From positions 6,623,501-6,687,500 of the forward strand of contig OW203992.1 in the NCBI GenBank assembly GCA_934047225.1: a stretch of DNA of 64,000 nucleotides. The letters are read 5' to 3'. A program made the position numbers and the translations under genes. The DNA comes from Ypsolopha sequella. Lineage: Eukaryota > Arthropoda > Insecta > Lepidoptera > Ypsolophidae. The notes beneath the pieces were generated by a model. It searched no databases. It was given only the letters and a program-made list of their open reading frames with translations, and was not told where the DNA came from. Below, one piece after another: positions 36,101 to 46,356 of this stretch (its first letter is position 1; each line of letters opens with the position of its first letter).

Positions 36101-39100
36101 TAAATGCGAAAGTGTGTTTGTTGGTTTGTCCTTCTTTCACGCAGCGATAGAGCAATGGATCGACGTGATTTTTTGCATAGAGATAATTTATAGATCGGAG
36201 AGTTACATATGCTACTTTTTATCCCGCGAAAATGCAAACGAAATCAGTGCGGGTGAAGCCGCGGGCAAAAGCTAGTTTGAGATAAGTTTTAAGTGCAGCG
36301 CTGTGATTGGCCCATTTTTTAATTCTTCTTGTAATATAATACGGCTAAGCTGCGTTTTATCTTTGAGTTTAGCGTATTTTCGGTGAGGCCGATAGAGATG
36401 TGCGGCGGGGACATAGGTATAAACATAAGGAATGGGTATTTACCCATTCATACCCGGTATTTGATTTGATTTATTTGAATAGATTTAGTCTTTTAATGAG
36501 GTTCAGAGTTAGTGATAGTAAATACTTTAATCCCAATCAAATCGGGCTGATTAACACAATTAACTCAGTCCAGTAGGGGATGATTGTGTTTCATTGACAG
36601 ACCCCATTTTCATAGGAAACAATACATTTTGACAAAATTATGCTTAAGTGTAGGTAATTAGTTATGTATTGGTGTAATTAGTTGTTCATTGGTGTAATTA
36701 CTTATTTATTGGTGTAATTATTATCTAAACATTAATAATGTGTTTCCCAATAGGTACTTGCCAAAATTTACTTATAACTTATACATATATATTCACGCCT
36801 GTCTCCTACAGGGGTAGGCAGAGACAATAGATTTCAATCTTCTGCGATCTTGACATTAACTTAAAAAAGAAATACTTATCTACTAACTGAGTAATAATTA
36901 GATTATTAGATCAGAAGATGAACACAGACGAAGTCACAAGCAAAAGTATGAAAGCGAAAAGAAAAAATAGCACATCACTAATATATTTTTAGAACCTTTT
37001 TTTAATTTTATTTTGCATTGAAACCCTAAAGAAACGAATTAACTGGAACAGTTAAAGCTCACTCTAAAACAGCGACTTTCCGCATGCATCTGTCACCCAA
37101 ATGCGACTGCACAATAATTTACATCGCCCACTTATGAATTCCTAGTATAAAACTATTTATATATAACTTTTATTAGGAATGTGAACGAAAATAAACTTTA
37201 CTACAGGTTGAAAAGGATCATGATATTTCAGAAATCGATGATCGAAGTGTTGTAAAGTTGTGATTGAGCGATCATTAAGCGCAGTTTAACTAATACGGTA
37301 AGGCATTTGGCCGGAGTGGACACGGGTTTCCATACAGCGTAAAAGGAATCTTGACTTCGACTGTAGGGCTACCGTAAGTATGAAGAATTCAATCGGCATA
37401 GCGAGCCAGTTAGACTCATTAATATAATCGTTTTAAATTACTTTCCTTTTTGAGAATGTTGGTCTGAATAAACGTCTTTATTCTGAATTGATATTTCTTA
37501 TACAAGGTGATATTAATTTATGCAGCCAAATTCATAATGAAGACTCGGTATCAAAGTTCGATGACCCTTTTTGGGAAATTCAAAAATTATTTCTTACCTG
37601 TTCCCTACAAACGCAAGCCAAGAAGACAGTTAAAAAAAATGCAAAAAATGGTGTGATCCTTAATAATGATCACTTATCAAGCCTCCAGTATAAATTTAGT
37701 TGCATAAACTAATGTAATTTTGTATAATCGAATTTCTCAATGAATATACACCATAAAAAAATCACGTCATCGATAAAACTGTTTGTTATTGTTATTTTCT
37801 TAAAACTTTAAAATATGGCGATCTCAAGGATCTATTGATCCTAGATAGATTACTACATCGGCATCGTGTGTAAGTTTACGAATCAACCGGTACCGGGAAC
37901 GTGAGAAAAATAATAACGTTTTACGACTAAATAGTTGCCGTAACTCAGCGCTTTTATTTGATTGTTAATAATGATCGTTATTTAAACATTCCCCCTTAAA
38001 CATCTGGTCGTAAATGTTCAACAAAAGTAATTTTCGTGATTTGTTTGGAGAAATTGTTGATTAATTTTAATTTAAAGTAATTTAGTCGGAGCCGTAATTA
38101 GGAAATGAGTTTCCTTATTAGGTTCTCGATTTACCTACATGGGTTAGAGTCGGATAGACTTTAAAACTAAATAGCTTTTATGAAATCGAGTTTTTTCCGA
38201 CATCGGCGGCAATAACTAAAGACGACAACATGATTTAAAGTAGGGCGTCCAACAGCGCGAAGTCGCCGCGACTCGAGAGATCGCAACGCAAGTCTGCGGG
38301 GGACCTAAGCAATTTTTTGTCGTGCGTCTAAATTAATGCTTTCGTTTATTCAAAAGCCATGAATGGCACAAAAACCCGACTAATCAAGTCAATCTCAATC
38401 TAAATGTTGATACGGATTGTTAGCAACTCGTTTCTGATCAGACGTCAGCACTGAGATTTAAGTTCTATGAATTGCTTGTAATTAGATAATTACCTGTATT
38501 CTTGCTTCAGTTAATCCGATCTTTAGCGCTAGTTCTTCTCTGAAACAAAAGAAAGGCTTCGTTATACGCGTGGGACTCAAACAAAGATAAAAAATACTCT
38601 GTTGCAACAAAAATGCACTTTGTTGGCGAGTGTAACTAGCGACTTGATTAAGCTATAAAAACTATAGACACTCATTAAATAAATTTTTCAGTTGTATGTG
38701 CTAAGCAATAGTAATTATCGGTACAATTAAAATCAGTACAGGTTTTTTCTTTACAATGAAAATGTGACGTCGTCGGTTTCGTATTTTTACGCGATGTTTG
38801 TGGAGGGTTGAAATAACCAGTTTTGAATAAATGGTTATAAACATTTTTTTGAATATTTTGATACCGAACAAAACATCATTAAATCTATGTAAGAATGTGC
38901 GCTTGACAGATATCGTGTAACTATACAGAAATCTGAGGTTTGTAATATTTTGTAATTCTATATTTGAATTAGGTGGCTGCAACAGTGCCTTGGCTACTCC
39001 AAATTCAGAGAATATAATGAGATACTGCTGAGATAAGCAAAAATCTGTATTAAAATAAGAAAGTACTGTATGTAGTTAGTAGTAAATACCTATCTTTAAT

Positions 39101-40934
39101 TTGTACAATTAGGGCGACATGATCGTGACCAAGCCCTCCAATAAAGATGAAAAAAAAACATGCTGTGGTTTTTACGAAGGAAACAGTAGGTTCTTATTCA
39201 AAGGCAGCTTTCGGTTGGCAGCCGTATAAAGACAGAAACACAAACAGCACATATTTACGCTTCTTCAACTACTCAACCAGTGACCATGGTATTTGTAACT
39301 TTGCCAAAAGTCCTATACTCCTCCCAACCCATTTTAGAATTCCAAAAAATAGTTATTTGTCTATTTTTGTTAGCTTTTAACTCTGTGACTGCAAAACAGG
39401 TTGCGATTAAACGTTTGCAGCGGGATATATTGTGATCCGGACTAACACATAGCCTACTTTATATTTCTGAAAATCAAGCAGTTCCTTATGAATAACACAA
39501 AAACCAAATCCAAGATACAGACAACAAAATTGTGTTTGTGTTTCTTACGTGTAAGCGAATTAGAAAGAAAGAAAAGTAATTTATTTTAAAATACCACAGA
39601 CACGAGAAAAAACATACATACATACAAAATAACAAACAATACAAATTAACAGTACGAGTAAATATAACATTAGGAAAACAGTGGTAAATAAAAAAGGATT
39701 ACAGCAGCTCAGCTTAATGCTGCAGTAGGGGTACTTTTTAAATTTATTACGGAATCTTGCCTTTGTTTTGCGCTCTCTGAATCAAAACGTACAAAAAATT
39801 TATAGCACGATACACGACATGCCTCAATTTCTGTCCGAATATGTCTTGTATGTAAGTCAGTATTATCCATTACATTTTTTTTTATTATGAATTAAACTTA
39901 CAAAGTCGAATGGCCCGTTTGTAGACGTCAACATTTGTTATTTATATTGTGACTAGCAATATAAAAAACTTCAGTTTAGCCAAAGTGCACAGTTTAGAAA
40001 AGTCTCTAATATTATAATTTTTTGAAAATTTAGTATTGTCCAATAAAAACAACAGAAATGGCTACCTACATTACTTCATTACTTTCATGCTAAATTCCAC
40101 TTCAATCCATGCAACAGTTTTCAAATAGAGTGGTTTATCTGTAAGGAGTTTCGATTGAGTACAAAACAAATCACAACTTCTAAACATCTTTGCTGAACTC
40201 AAGTTTATTTTATATGGCTAGTCATAATGTAAACTAACTAAAAATAAACGTTAAGGCGCTACGGAAAAAATCGACACTTTAAGAACTTGCATATCTACTT
40301 CGGTAAATAACACATTATTTTGATAAAATTGTGTATTATTTTTGGGATCTTTTTCTAGGGATCTGTTAAAACAGAAACGCGATTGGAGAAATTCGGCTCG
40401 ATAGAAATATTTATTGAAATTAGGTCTTTTTCGACACCAATTCTCCTGGTTTGACAATTTAGAATGACATATGGACTGCAAATATATTTTATTAGATGGG
40501 TTTTAACGGTATCTAGGACCTGGTTAAACGAAATTTTGATAGCAACTTTAGTACATTTTATATTAATAAAAAACAGACTTTTTACTATTATTCCACGAAT
40601 CCGTCCCACTCGCACTGAGGGTTTTTTCGCATATGGAGTAACAGGGACGCTAAAACTTTTACGTATCGCCTAAGCCGTGGCCGTAAGCCACTAATTACGG
40701 GACACCATGTATATAAGCTATTAAAGCAAACCTCGTAAAGACATCAGGGTAATGCGTCCTGGAGAACGCCTTCTCCAGCTCATCCAGCTGGTAGCTGGTG
40801 AAGGTGGTGCGGTATCTCCGCTGTTTCCTGCGAGGAGTGTCTTCGTCGTCCAGGCCACTGCTGCTGGACGATGGGCGCGGGAGGGGGTGAGGCATCTCCG
40901 GCGAGGTGGGGGGACCGGCTTCTGACACTCCCAT
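32802..40934 (-). CDS. al: Aristaless, paired-like homeobox transcription factor (four coding exons)
   Basis: Exons join(40934-40732, 38539-38494, 34039-33846, 33153-32802) give 795 nt, 264 residues. The start is chosen because the MGVSE opening resembles the known insect Aristaless N-terminus and no in-frame upstream exon is needed. The homeodomain spans about residues 38-97, with WFQN and glutamine at homeodomain position 50 (residue 87), the paired-like Q50 class. It is followed by the Aristaless-specific [11 protein letters not shown] stretch, a proline/serine-rich region and a C-terminal OAR motif (about 236-253, [13 protein letters not shown]). The intron after homeodomain residue 46 is in the place usual for this class. 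Aristaless is nuclear and acts in appendage tip and aristal development; in butterflies the paralogues al1 and al2 are linked to wing scale colour. Drosophila Al is much longer (over 400 residues), so the linker regions are short here. I cannot tell al1 from al2. Confidence 0.96.
33154..33845 (-). other. aristaless intron 3
   Basis: 692 bp. It contains an AT-rich low-complexity tract (about 33500-33600, TATAAAA-like runs) and no repeat copy that I recognise. It is the only al intron seen without a clear transposon insertion. Confidence 0.85.
33846..34039 (-). CDS. al: aristaless coding exon 3 (homeodomain helix 3 and C-terminal extension)
   Basis: Acceptor ttgtggcag|GTATGG and donor TTCAG|gtgagg. 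It opens [15 protein letters not shown], the DNA-recognition helix, then the VGPQAHPY stretch and [10 protein letters not shown], both features of Aristaless proteins. Length 194 bp, phase 0 in and phase 2 out. Confidence 0.96.
34287..34545. mobile_element. MITE family H, copy 1, in al intron 2
   Basis: Ends tacaaggtgtaacagaaagg and ctttctgttacacgttgta are inverted, with agaacaacttttactatgga and tccatagtaaaagttgttct paired inside. TA flanks. A second copy is at 52803-53057. Non-coding despite frames on both strands. Confidence 0.8.
35085..35340 (-). mobile_element. Helitron-like 3' end (minus strand), internal extent uncertain
   Basis: Read on the minus strand the sequence ends cacgggcaacagctag and is followed by T, the CTAG terminus and the preceding GC-rich block typical of lepidopteran non-autonomous Helitrons. 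The opposite end is not clear, so the higher coordinate is approximate. Confidence 0.45.
36086..36275 (+). mobile_element. Lep1-like mini-Helitron, 190 bp, in al intron 2
   Basis: Starts TCCATACCCC followed by tattataaatgcgaaagtgt and ends gccgcgggcaaaagCTAG, inserted between A and T as Helitrons do. Internal blocks (cagcgatagagcaatggatc, gacgtgattttttgca) are typical of a family I know as common in Lepidoptera. It has no Rep/helicase, so it is non-autonomous. Confidence 0.7.
36655..36720. promoter_or_regulatory. Four TAATTA homeodomain core sites at exact 20-bp period, in al intron 2
   Basis: TAATTA occurs at 36655, 36675, 36695 and 36715, embedded in a 20-bp tandem unit ending attggtg. TAATTA is the core recognised by many Q50 homeodomains, including paired-like ones. 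The spacing is about two helical turns, which would place all sites on one DNA face. It may equally be a chance minisatellite. Confidence 0.5.
36792..36826 (-). repeat. Family I fragment in al intron 2
   Basis: ttcacgcctgtctcctacag and the following ggggtaggcagagac are the reverse complement of the block at 25201-25230. Confidence 0.55.
38494..38539 (-). CDS. al: aristaless coding exon 2 (46 bp, homeodomain residues 31-46)
   Basis: Acceptor cttttgtttcag and donor ACAG|gtaatt frame a 46-bp exon encoding the rest of R68 and [15 protein letters not shown]. It is too short for a normal reading-frame scan but fits both neighbours in phase and completes helix 2 of the homeodomain. This 46-bp exon is a hallmark of paired-like homeobox genes. 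Confidence 0.96.
38540..40731 (-). other. aristaless intron 1
   Basis: 2192 bp. An AT-rich segment at about 39545-39800 with acatacatacaaaataac and an aaagtaatttattttaaaa start looks like a reversed LINE 3' tail. No gene is recognised inside. Confidence 0.75.
40732..40934 (-). CDS. al: aristaless coding exon 1 (start, homeodomain residues 1-30)
   Basis: Encodes residues 1-67 and two bases of R68, ending [11 protein letters not shown] then AG. The donor is ACGAG|gtttgc, a non-ideal but valid GT site. Residues 22-26 are a serine run before the acidic DDED, then [11 protein letters not shown] opens the homeodomain. An upstream acceptor (ttgttacag ending at 40972) suggests the exon begins at 40971 with 37 bp of 5' UTR and that a non-coding exon lies further upstream. 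Confidence 0.95.
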
Positions 40935-41206
40935 TGTGGTGAAATTGAAAGTCGTGGTGGGTTATCCTTATCTGTAACAACCAGATAATCTGATAAACAT
41001 TTATAATTTTATATTTATCATAAATAGATACTTTTCTTGGGATTACTAAGTCTGTAGTTTTTTTTTTTTCAAAAAGCACATCGTAATTATTATTTCTTGG
41101 CATTACACAAAAAAATAAATCTGAAATTTATTTAAATTCAAAATTTTTAAAATTCCAATTTACAGAAACCAATTGAAACTTTGCGATGGCAACATACACA
41201 ATACAT
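40935..41206 (-). promoter_or_regulatory. Region between al coding exon 1 and the LTR element
   Basis: Contains the candidate acceptor of a 5' UTR intron (ttgttacag, ending at 40972) and otherwise AT-rich sequence. I see no TATA box with a matching initiator here, so the al promoter is probably further upstream, beyond the retrotransposon. Confidence 0.45.
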
Positions 41207-41210
41207 AAGT

Positions 41211-41714
41211 TGTTACTAAGTGAGGTGTGGGTTTTTAATAAAATCACACTTCCTATGATAATGATGAAAATTTAATGATGATGAAATTTAAAGTAACTAA
41301 AGATTAACAATTAAACAAAACAATTAAACATTTCCACTATGTACAAGTTCGGGTGAAGCTGGCTAGGAAGAAGCTGCAGCGGTGGCTGGCGGAGCCAGGA
41401 TTCCAATTTCCTTCAAATATTCTTCCTGTTCAAACGTAGTCGAGATTGACGTCAAGGTTTCCACTGGAGGTGATATGCACCAAACAAGTCCAGAAAATAT
41501 GAGGTCGGTGTTTCCAATTTCCGATATTTTGGAAGGAGCCAGTAACAGAGATTGTTATGCCAAGGGCTCCTTTTTTCTCTTCATTTTCCTTCTAACCTCT
41601 CTCTAACCAAAATCCTCTGACATCCCTCCACCCTGTCAATTCCGCCTCGATCGATATTTCCCAGGCCAGCAGCAAGGAGGTCTATTATGTTATTACAAAA
41701 TAGGTTTCATTACA
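41211..41714 (-). repeat. 3' LTR
   Basis: On the minus strand it begins TGTAATGAAACC and ends CTTAGTAACA (TG...CA ends). It is identical by eye to 46371-46874. Its own minus-strand transcription signals would point toward al, whose coding exon is 240 bp beyond its end. Confidence 0.96.
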
Positions 41715-41735
41715 TATGCCTCCTCCTTTCCTGTA
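41715..41735 (-). other. Polypurine tract
   Basis: AGGAAAGGAGGAGGCATA on the minus strand directly before the 3' LTR; it primes plus-strand DNA synthesis in LTR retrotransposons. Confidence 0.85.
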
Positions 41736-41737
41736 AT

Positions 41738-41917
41738 TCACCTTGAATTACTGGAATAAAATTTCTTTAAATCTGATACGTGCCATTTTCCAAGATCCTT
41801 TCCTCTAAGATTCTTCAGTCTGTATGTGTTATTCGAAATTTTTTCACTTACAATGGCTTTTTCAAATTTAGGTGCTAATTTAGACATAAAAGTATTATGT
41901 TTATTTGACAAGAATTT
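41738..41917 (-). pseudogene. Orphaned pol C-terminal tail after the in-frame TGA
   Basis: 59 sense codons in frame with pol and ending beside the PPT. It contains LAPKFEKAIV and GKWHVSDLKKFY, typical of the region after the integrase catalytic core in gypsy elements. It is expressed only if the TGA is read through. Confidence 0.7.
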
Positions 41918-44900
41918 TCATTTTTTCCAAATACAGTCTCCAACATTGTAATTGACCTCACGACGACGAAGATCGTAACTAGTTTTATAATTGATATAAG
42001 CTTTATTGAGTTTATTTCTGATATCTGTAAAAAATCTTAAGCGCTGATCAAGTTTGTCACTAACTGTTGATCTGTTGAAAATCAAGGGATTCGATTCGTT
42101 ATGGGAAATTAAATGTTGCTGAAAAACGTTTGCTTCTCGCCCAAACATCAAATAAGCAGGAGTGTAACCCGTGACTTCATGGACCGAAGTGCGTATTGCA
42201 TGACCAATTTCTGGCATATAAAGATCCCAATTTCTGTGATTGTTACCAACATAACTTCTAATCATTGTACCTATAACCTTATTTACGCGTTCGGTGGGAT
42301 TTGATTGTGGGTGATAGTATGGAGTATACCAGATATCAATGTTGTAGTTGCGATTCATTGATTTGAAAGTTTTTGAGATGAATTGAGGTCCGTTATCACA
42401 AATTATGACTCTGGGTATACCAAAAACCATGAAGACTTGTTCTTCGAGAATTCGTCTTATTAGGTCTGTGCGTGATGATTTAAGTGGAAATAAGAGAGTG
42501 AATTTGCTAAACCAACAACACACTACAAGAAGCATTGTATTTCCTTTTAGTGACCTTGGAAAAGGACCCATCAGATCAACCGAAATAATTTCCCATGGAC
42601 CGTTCACTGAACGTTCTCTACCCATTAAACCCGGCGGTTTTTCTTGAGAAGGTTTTGACATGGCACAGGTTTCACAAGACTTAACATATTCTTTAACGTC
42701 TGATGTCAGTTTTGGCCAATAATATTGGTGTCGTACACGTTCAGTTGTCTTTTTTATTCCTAGATGACCAGAACATGGGTCGTCATGACATTCTTTAAGA
42801 ACAGAGGCTATAAGTGGGGAGGGAATTACAATCTTCCACGAGTAAGCTTCAGAATAATTAGACTTATTTTTTGTATACTTAAATAGTATGTTATCATTGA
42901 TACACCAGTCAGGGAAAGCATTAGGGTCACTGGTAACCTTTGCTTCCATGTCGAGATACCAAGCATCCTTGGCATCTTGTGAAACTTGAATAGCACAAAC
43001 GTCAAACCCTCGAGAAAGGGCGTCAGGGACAATGTGATCCTTTCCTTTTCTATGAATTATTTTAAAGTCATACCCCTGAAGTTGCATGGCCCATCTAGCG
43101 AGTCGCCCATGAAGATCTTTAGTTTTTTCTAAATATTTCAATAATGACTGGTGGTCAGTTATTACTTCGAAATAAGAGCCTTCTATGTAAGGACGAAACT
43201 TTTCCACGGCAAAGACTAGGCTCAGGAGTTCCTTTTCATAAGTGGAATATTTGGATTCTCTGTCCAATAATTTCCTACTAATGAATGCAATGGCATGTTC
43301 TTTCCCGTTGCTGTTAGAAGTTTGTGATAAGACTGCGCCTATACCTTCGTTTGATGCATCACATTGGATGGTAAATTGCTTACTGAAATCCGGGCAAGAT
43401 AATACTGGGGCTGATGTTAAAGCAGTTTTCAAATTTCTGAAAGATTCTTCAGCCTGTTGGTTCCAAATTAAAAGGTTACCTTTACTTTTGCCCTTTGTCA
43501 AGTTGTGGAGTGGACCAGCAATAATGGAAAAGTTTTTGATAAAGCGCCTGTACCACGAAGCGAGACCTATAAATCTTTTCAGTTCAGTGAATGTTTTTGG
43601 ACGTGGGAAATCTAAGATGGCAGACACCTTTTCGGGATCAGTTCGTAAACCATAAGCATCTACAATAAAACCCAAAAACTTGAGACTAGATCGACCGAAC
43701 TTACATTTTTCCATGTTAATTGATAAGTTTGCCTTTTTCAGTTGATTTGTTACCCAAGTGAGGGCTTCACAGTGTTCTTTAAACGTGGATGTGGCGATTA
43801 TAATGTCATCTAAGTAAGTAAAGACTTTGCCATCAAATGTGGGCGGTAGCACTATGTCCATTAACTTTTGTTGTGTTTGTGAGGCATTGCAAAGGCCAAA
43901 AGGCATTACTTTAAATTGAAAAAGACCTCTTCCAGAAACACCAAAAGCAGTTTTCATTTTACTTGAATTTTCCAAAGGAATTTGCCAAAATGCTGATGTC
44001 AAGTCTAAAGAGCTAAGGTACTTTGCGTTTTTTAAATTATCAACTATAGTAGAAACTCGTGGGAGTAGATAGGCATCACGTTTTGTAACTTTATTCAACA
44101 TGCGGCTATCCAAACATAACCTATTCTTACCATTAGCCTTTTTAACTAACAGTATTGGAGAACACCAAGGACTACAAGAGGGTTCAACTACATCTAGTTC
44201 TATCATTTTGTCTAGTTCTTCCTCCATTTGTTGTTTTATTACCGGTGAAACTGGGTATTGTCGATGTCTAACAGGAGGATGGTCTTCAGTGTCTATAACG
44301 TGTGTAAGTATGTGTGTGCGGCCAAGTCCTTTGCCTATTTCGTTTTTCATGTTATCAATAATATTTCGTAAGTCTTGGTCTTGCTCTGTGGTAAGGTCTT
44401 CTCTAGCTATTATATAATTTGATGGTTCTATTTGGCAGATATGTTGTTCTTGGACCTGGCTGGGGGAAGGTTTAATGACTATCTCTAAATTAAAGGTTTT
44501 CCAAAAATCTACGCCAAGAAGTAATTGTTGATGAAGGTTAGGTACAACGTAAATAGTCAAAATGTCAAATTTGTCTCGTAATGTTATTGGAACATCGAAA
44601 CATATGTTCGTTTGTTGTGAAGAGCCATTGGCCATGACCACTCTTAGAGTTTTAAAGGTTTGTTCCTTCAAACCAATGTCTTTTAACCTAGAAGCAAACG
44701 TGTCATTCATCAAAGATATGCTGGCACCAGAGTCTAATAACCCAAGAAACTGAGTACCTAAAATGTCAATTGAAATGTATGGCCTATTATCATTGTCATT
44801 AATAGTGACACACTCCATTATACACCCAGTAGTAAAAAAATTATTAACAGTTTCTAGCCATTCCTGCCAGTCCTTAAATTTCTCTCCGGAGAATGATGGG

Positions 44901-44944
44901 CAGGCTTTGCATTTCCGGAAGTCACGTTTCCCGAACACGAACAT
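41918..44944 (-). CDS. Pol polyprotein (protease, reverse transcriptase, RNase H, integrase) ending early at a TGA
   Basis: 1008 residues. Order: aspartic protease with DSGA at 71-74; reverse transcriptase with SLDLTSAFWQIPL around 312-324 and YLDD at 377-380; RNase H starting IQCDAS near 527 and TDHQSL near 596; integrase zinc finger H720, H727, C757, C760 and catalytic D790, D850, E885. This protease-RT-RH-IN order is Ty3/gypsy. The frame is -1 relative to gag and overlaps it by 91 bp, so a -1 ribosomal frameshift is expected; no slippery site was confirmed. The TGA at 41918-41920 cuts the frame after WKK, but the same frame continues sensibly for another 59 codons to a TGA at 41738-41740, just before the PPT, so the last part of integrase is probably lost. 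Confidence 0.94.
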   Translation of the reverse strand: MFVFGKRDFRKCKACPSFSGEKFKDWQEWLETVNNFFTTGCIMECVTINDNDNRPYISIDILGTQFLGLLDSGASISLMNDTFASRLKDIGLKEQTFKTLRVVMANGSSQQTNICFDVPITLRDKFDILTIYVVPNLHQQLLLGVDFWKTFNLEIVIKPSPSQVQEQHICQIEPSNYIIAREDLTTEQDQDLRNIIDNMKNEIGKGLGRTHILTHVIDTEDHPPVRHRQYPVSPVIKQQMEEELDKMIELDVVEPSCSPWCSPILLVKKANGKNRLCLDSRMLNKVTKRDAYLLPRVSTIVDNLKNAKYLSSLDLTSAFWQIPLENSSKMKTAFGVSGRGLFQFKVMPFGLCNASQTQQKLMDIVLPPTFDGKVFTYLDDIIIATSTFKEHCEALTWVTNQLKKANLSINMEKCKFGRSSLKFLGFIVDAYGLRTDPEKVSAILDFPRPKTFTELKRFIGLASWYRRFIKNFSIIAGPLHNLTKGKSKGNLLIWNQQAEESFRNLKTALTSAPVLSCPDFSKQFTIQCDASNEGIGAVLSQTSNSNGKEHAIAFISRKLLDRESKYSTYEKELLSLVFAVEKFRPYIEGSYFEVITDHQSLLKYLEKTKDLHGRLARWAMQLQGYDFKIIHRKGKDHIVPDALSRGFDVCAIQVSQDAKDAWYLDMEAKVTSDPNAFPDWCINDNILFKYTKNKSNYSEAYSWKIVIPSPLIASVLKECHDDPCSGHLGIKKTTERVRHQYYWPKLTSDVKEYVKSCETCAMSKPSQEKPPGLMGRERSVNGPWEIISVDLMGPFPRSLKGNTMLLVVCCWFSKFTLLFPLKSSRTDLIRRILEEQVFMVFGIPRVIICDNGPQFISKTFKSMNRNYNIDIWYTPYYHPQSNPTERVNKVIGTMIRSYVGNNHRNWDLYMPEIGHAIRTSVHEVTGYTPAYLMFGREANVFQQHLISHNESNPLIFNRSTVSDKLDQRLRFFTDIRNKLNKAYINYKTSYDLRRREVNYNVGDCIWKK

Positions 44945-46296
44945 GTTTTTAATGTAGTTCCGAATTTACCACAGTTGAAACAAAATATGCGTTGTTTGGG
45001 TTTGTCACATAATTTGAATGTGTGTCCCGTATTTCTACAATTCCAGCATCTTCTGAGATTAGATGAGACCACATTTATTTCTTTGTTAGATTCCTTATAT
45101 GCCAAATCAGGTTCTAGTTTTAATACGCGTTCTGAATTGAATCGTTCACAATTAGTTTTAGTACGCTCAATAATTTTGAGAACAGAACCCAGTTCAAAAA
45201 TGGAATTAAATTCATCCCTACAAACGGCAACCTGATAATAGGGCAACAGATTTTTAATGATAATGTCAATTTTTTGTTTTTCCGTCAGTTTGTTGTTAGT
45301 GAGCCTATTGAACATCATTAAAATCGTAGCTATGAAAATTGAAATATTTTCATTAGAACCCTGTTTTCGATTTTTTATTTCATCAAGTAATCGATCTTCG
45401 TAGTCGTGACTTTGGAATGCTTTCCTTAAAAGATACGCTAGTTCATACCAGTTTGATGCATATCCACGGTTAGCTCTAAACCAAACCAGTGCGCTGCCTT
45501 CAAATAAATCTACAGCACCATGCCACAAGTCCGTGTCGGTTGCATTACGTGCTTCCTTTAGTTCAGATACTCTTTCAAGGAAAGCACTTACACTGAAATT
45601 ATTATCTGCCGAGAATTTAACGTCCCACTTGCTCAAAGGAACTAATTTCCGTTGTATTTGCGTGTTACTCGTTTTTGATTGCTGATTGTCAAGGCAAGAG
45701 TCAAATTCAAGTTTTGGCGAGTCGCACAGAGTTTCCTCGGAGAGCGTTGATGAATTTTTGTCGAAGTAATAAATAATTTTCTTACCTTGATCTCCGAGGT
45801 TCATCAAAATTTTACGGTCACTAATAGAAAGTTGCATAACTGAGCTGGGAGTTTCTCTGTATTTGTCTAGTTCAATAAGACAGTTATGAAGTTTACGCAT
45901 CAAACCGTTAATTTTGTCTTCATCCTCTGAGCAAGAAGGACTCACAGAAAACAATCTTGTTTGCAGATGAGAGAACCTAGAAAACAATCGTATATATTCA
46001 TAATGGCACATGAATTCATTACATTCTAGAAGACTAGTGTGCAGGCTATTAAATTTCTTTGCACATGTCTGTAATTCTGTTTGAACATTAGTAGACGGGC
46101 TACAACTTGGCAATGACGGGTTAAATTTTACTTTTTCATTGGTTTCGAGATCCATTACTATTTCTAAAATCTTAAGTGCGGTGTCACTGTTGCTTATCCC
46201 GTCAATGCCTCGTACAGAAAGCTCAAAAGCTACCTCGTCTTGCTGAAGAAATTTTACATCCATGATGAATGTGCAATGAATATGATTTTTATACAA
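44854..46296 (-). CDS. Gag protein with zinc knuckles
   Basis: 480 residues from the first ATG; an alternative start is M12 (46263). The C-terminus carries a CCHC knuckle CWNCRNTGHTFKLC (417-430) and a second, CFNCGKFGTTLKTC (439-452), in which the histidine is replaced by threonine. Gag assembles the intracellular particle and binds element RNA. No other domain is recognised; the N-terminal part is helical and acidic. The ATG is 74 bp from the 5' LTR, so the leader is short. Confidence 0.92.
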   Translation of the reverse strand: MYKNHIHCTFIMDVKFLQQDEVAFELSVRGIDGISNSDTALKILEIVMDLETNEKVKFNPSLPSCSPSTNVQTELQTCAKKFNSLHTSLLECNEFMCHYEYIRLFSRFSHLQTRLFSVSPSCSEDEDKINGLMRKLHNCLIELDKYRETPSSVMQLSISDRKILMNLGDQGKKIIYYFDKNSSTLSEETLCDSPKLEFDSCLDNQQSKTSNTQIQRKLVPLSKWDVKFSADNNFSVSAFLERVSELKEARNATDTDLWHGAVDLFEGSALVWFRANRGYASNWYELAYLLRKAFQSHDYEDRLLDEIKNRKQGSNENISIFIATILMMFNRLTNNKLTEKQKIDIIIKNLLPYYQVAVCRDEFNSIFELGSVLKIIERTKTNCERFNSERVLKLEPDLAYKESNKEINVVSSNLRRCWNCRNTGHTFKLCDKPKQRIFCFNCGKFGTTLKTCSCSGNVTSGNAKPAHHSPERNLRTGRNG

Positions 46297-46356
46297 TAAC
46301 CTAGTTACTGAGAAAATATGAAAATGGTATTAAAATAGGAAGTGCAATCTATTATA

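Larger units (their letters stand above)
34040..38493 (-). other. aristaless intron 2
   Basis: 4454 bp inside the homeodomain coding region. It holds a MITE (34287-34545), Helitron ends (35085 and 36086-36275), the TAATTA array (36655-36720) and a retroposon tail (36792-36826). The short frame at 37488-37712 has no recognisable domain. Confidence 0.85.

Noticed and set aside
42113..44957. Plus-strand frames inside the retrotransposon
   Set aside because: They are shadows of the long minus-strand gag and pol frames.
41918..46296. Errantivirus-type env gene
   Set aside because: No third frame exists between pol and the 3' LTR; pol runs up to the PPT.
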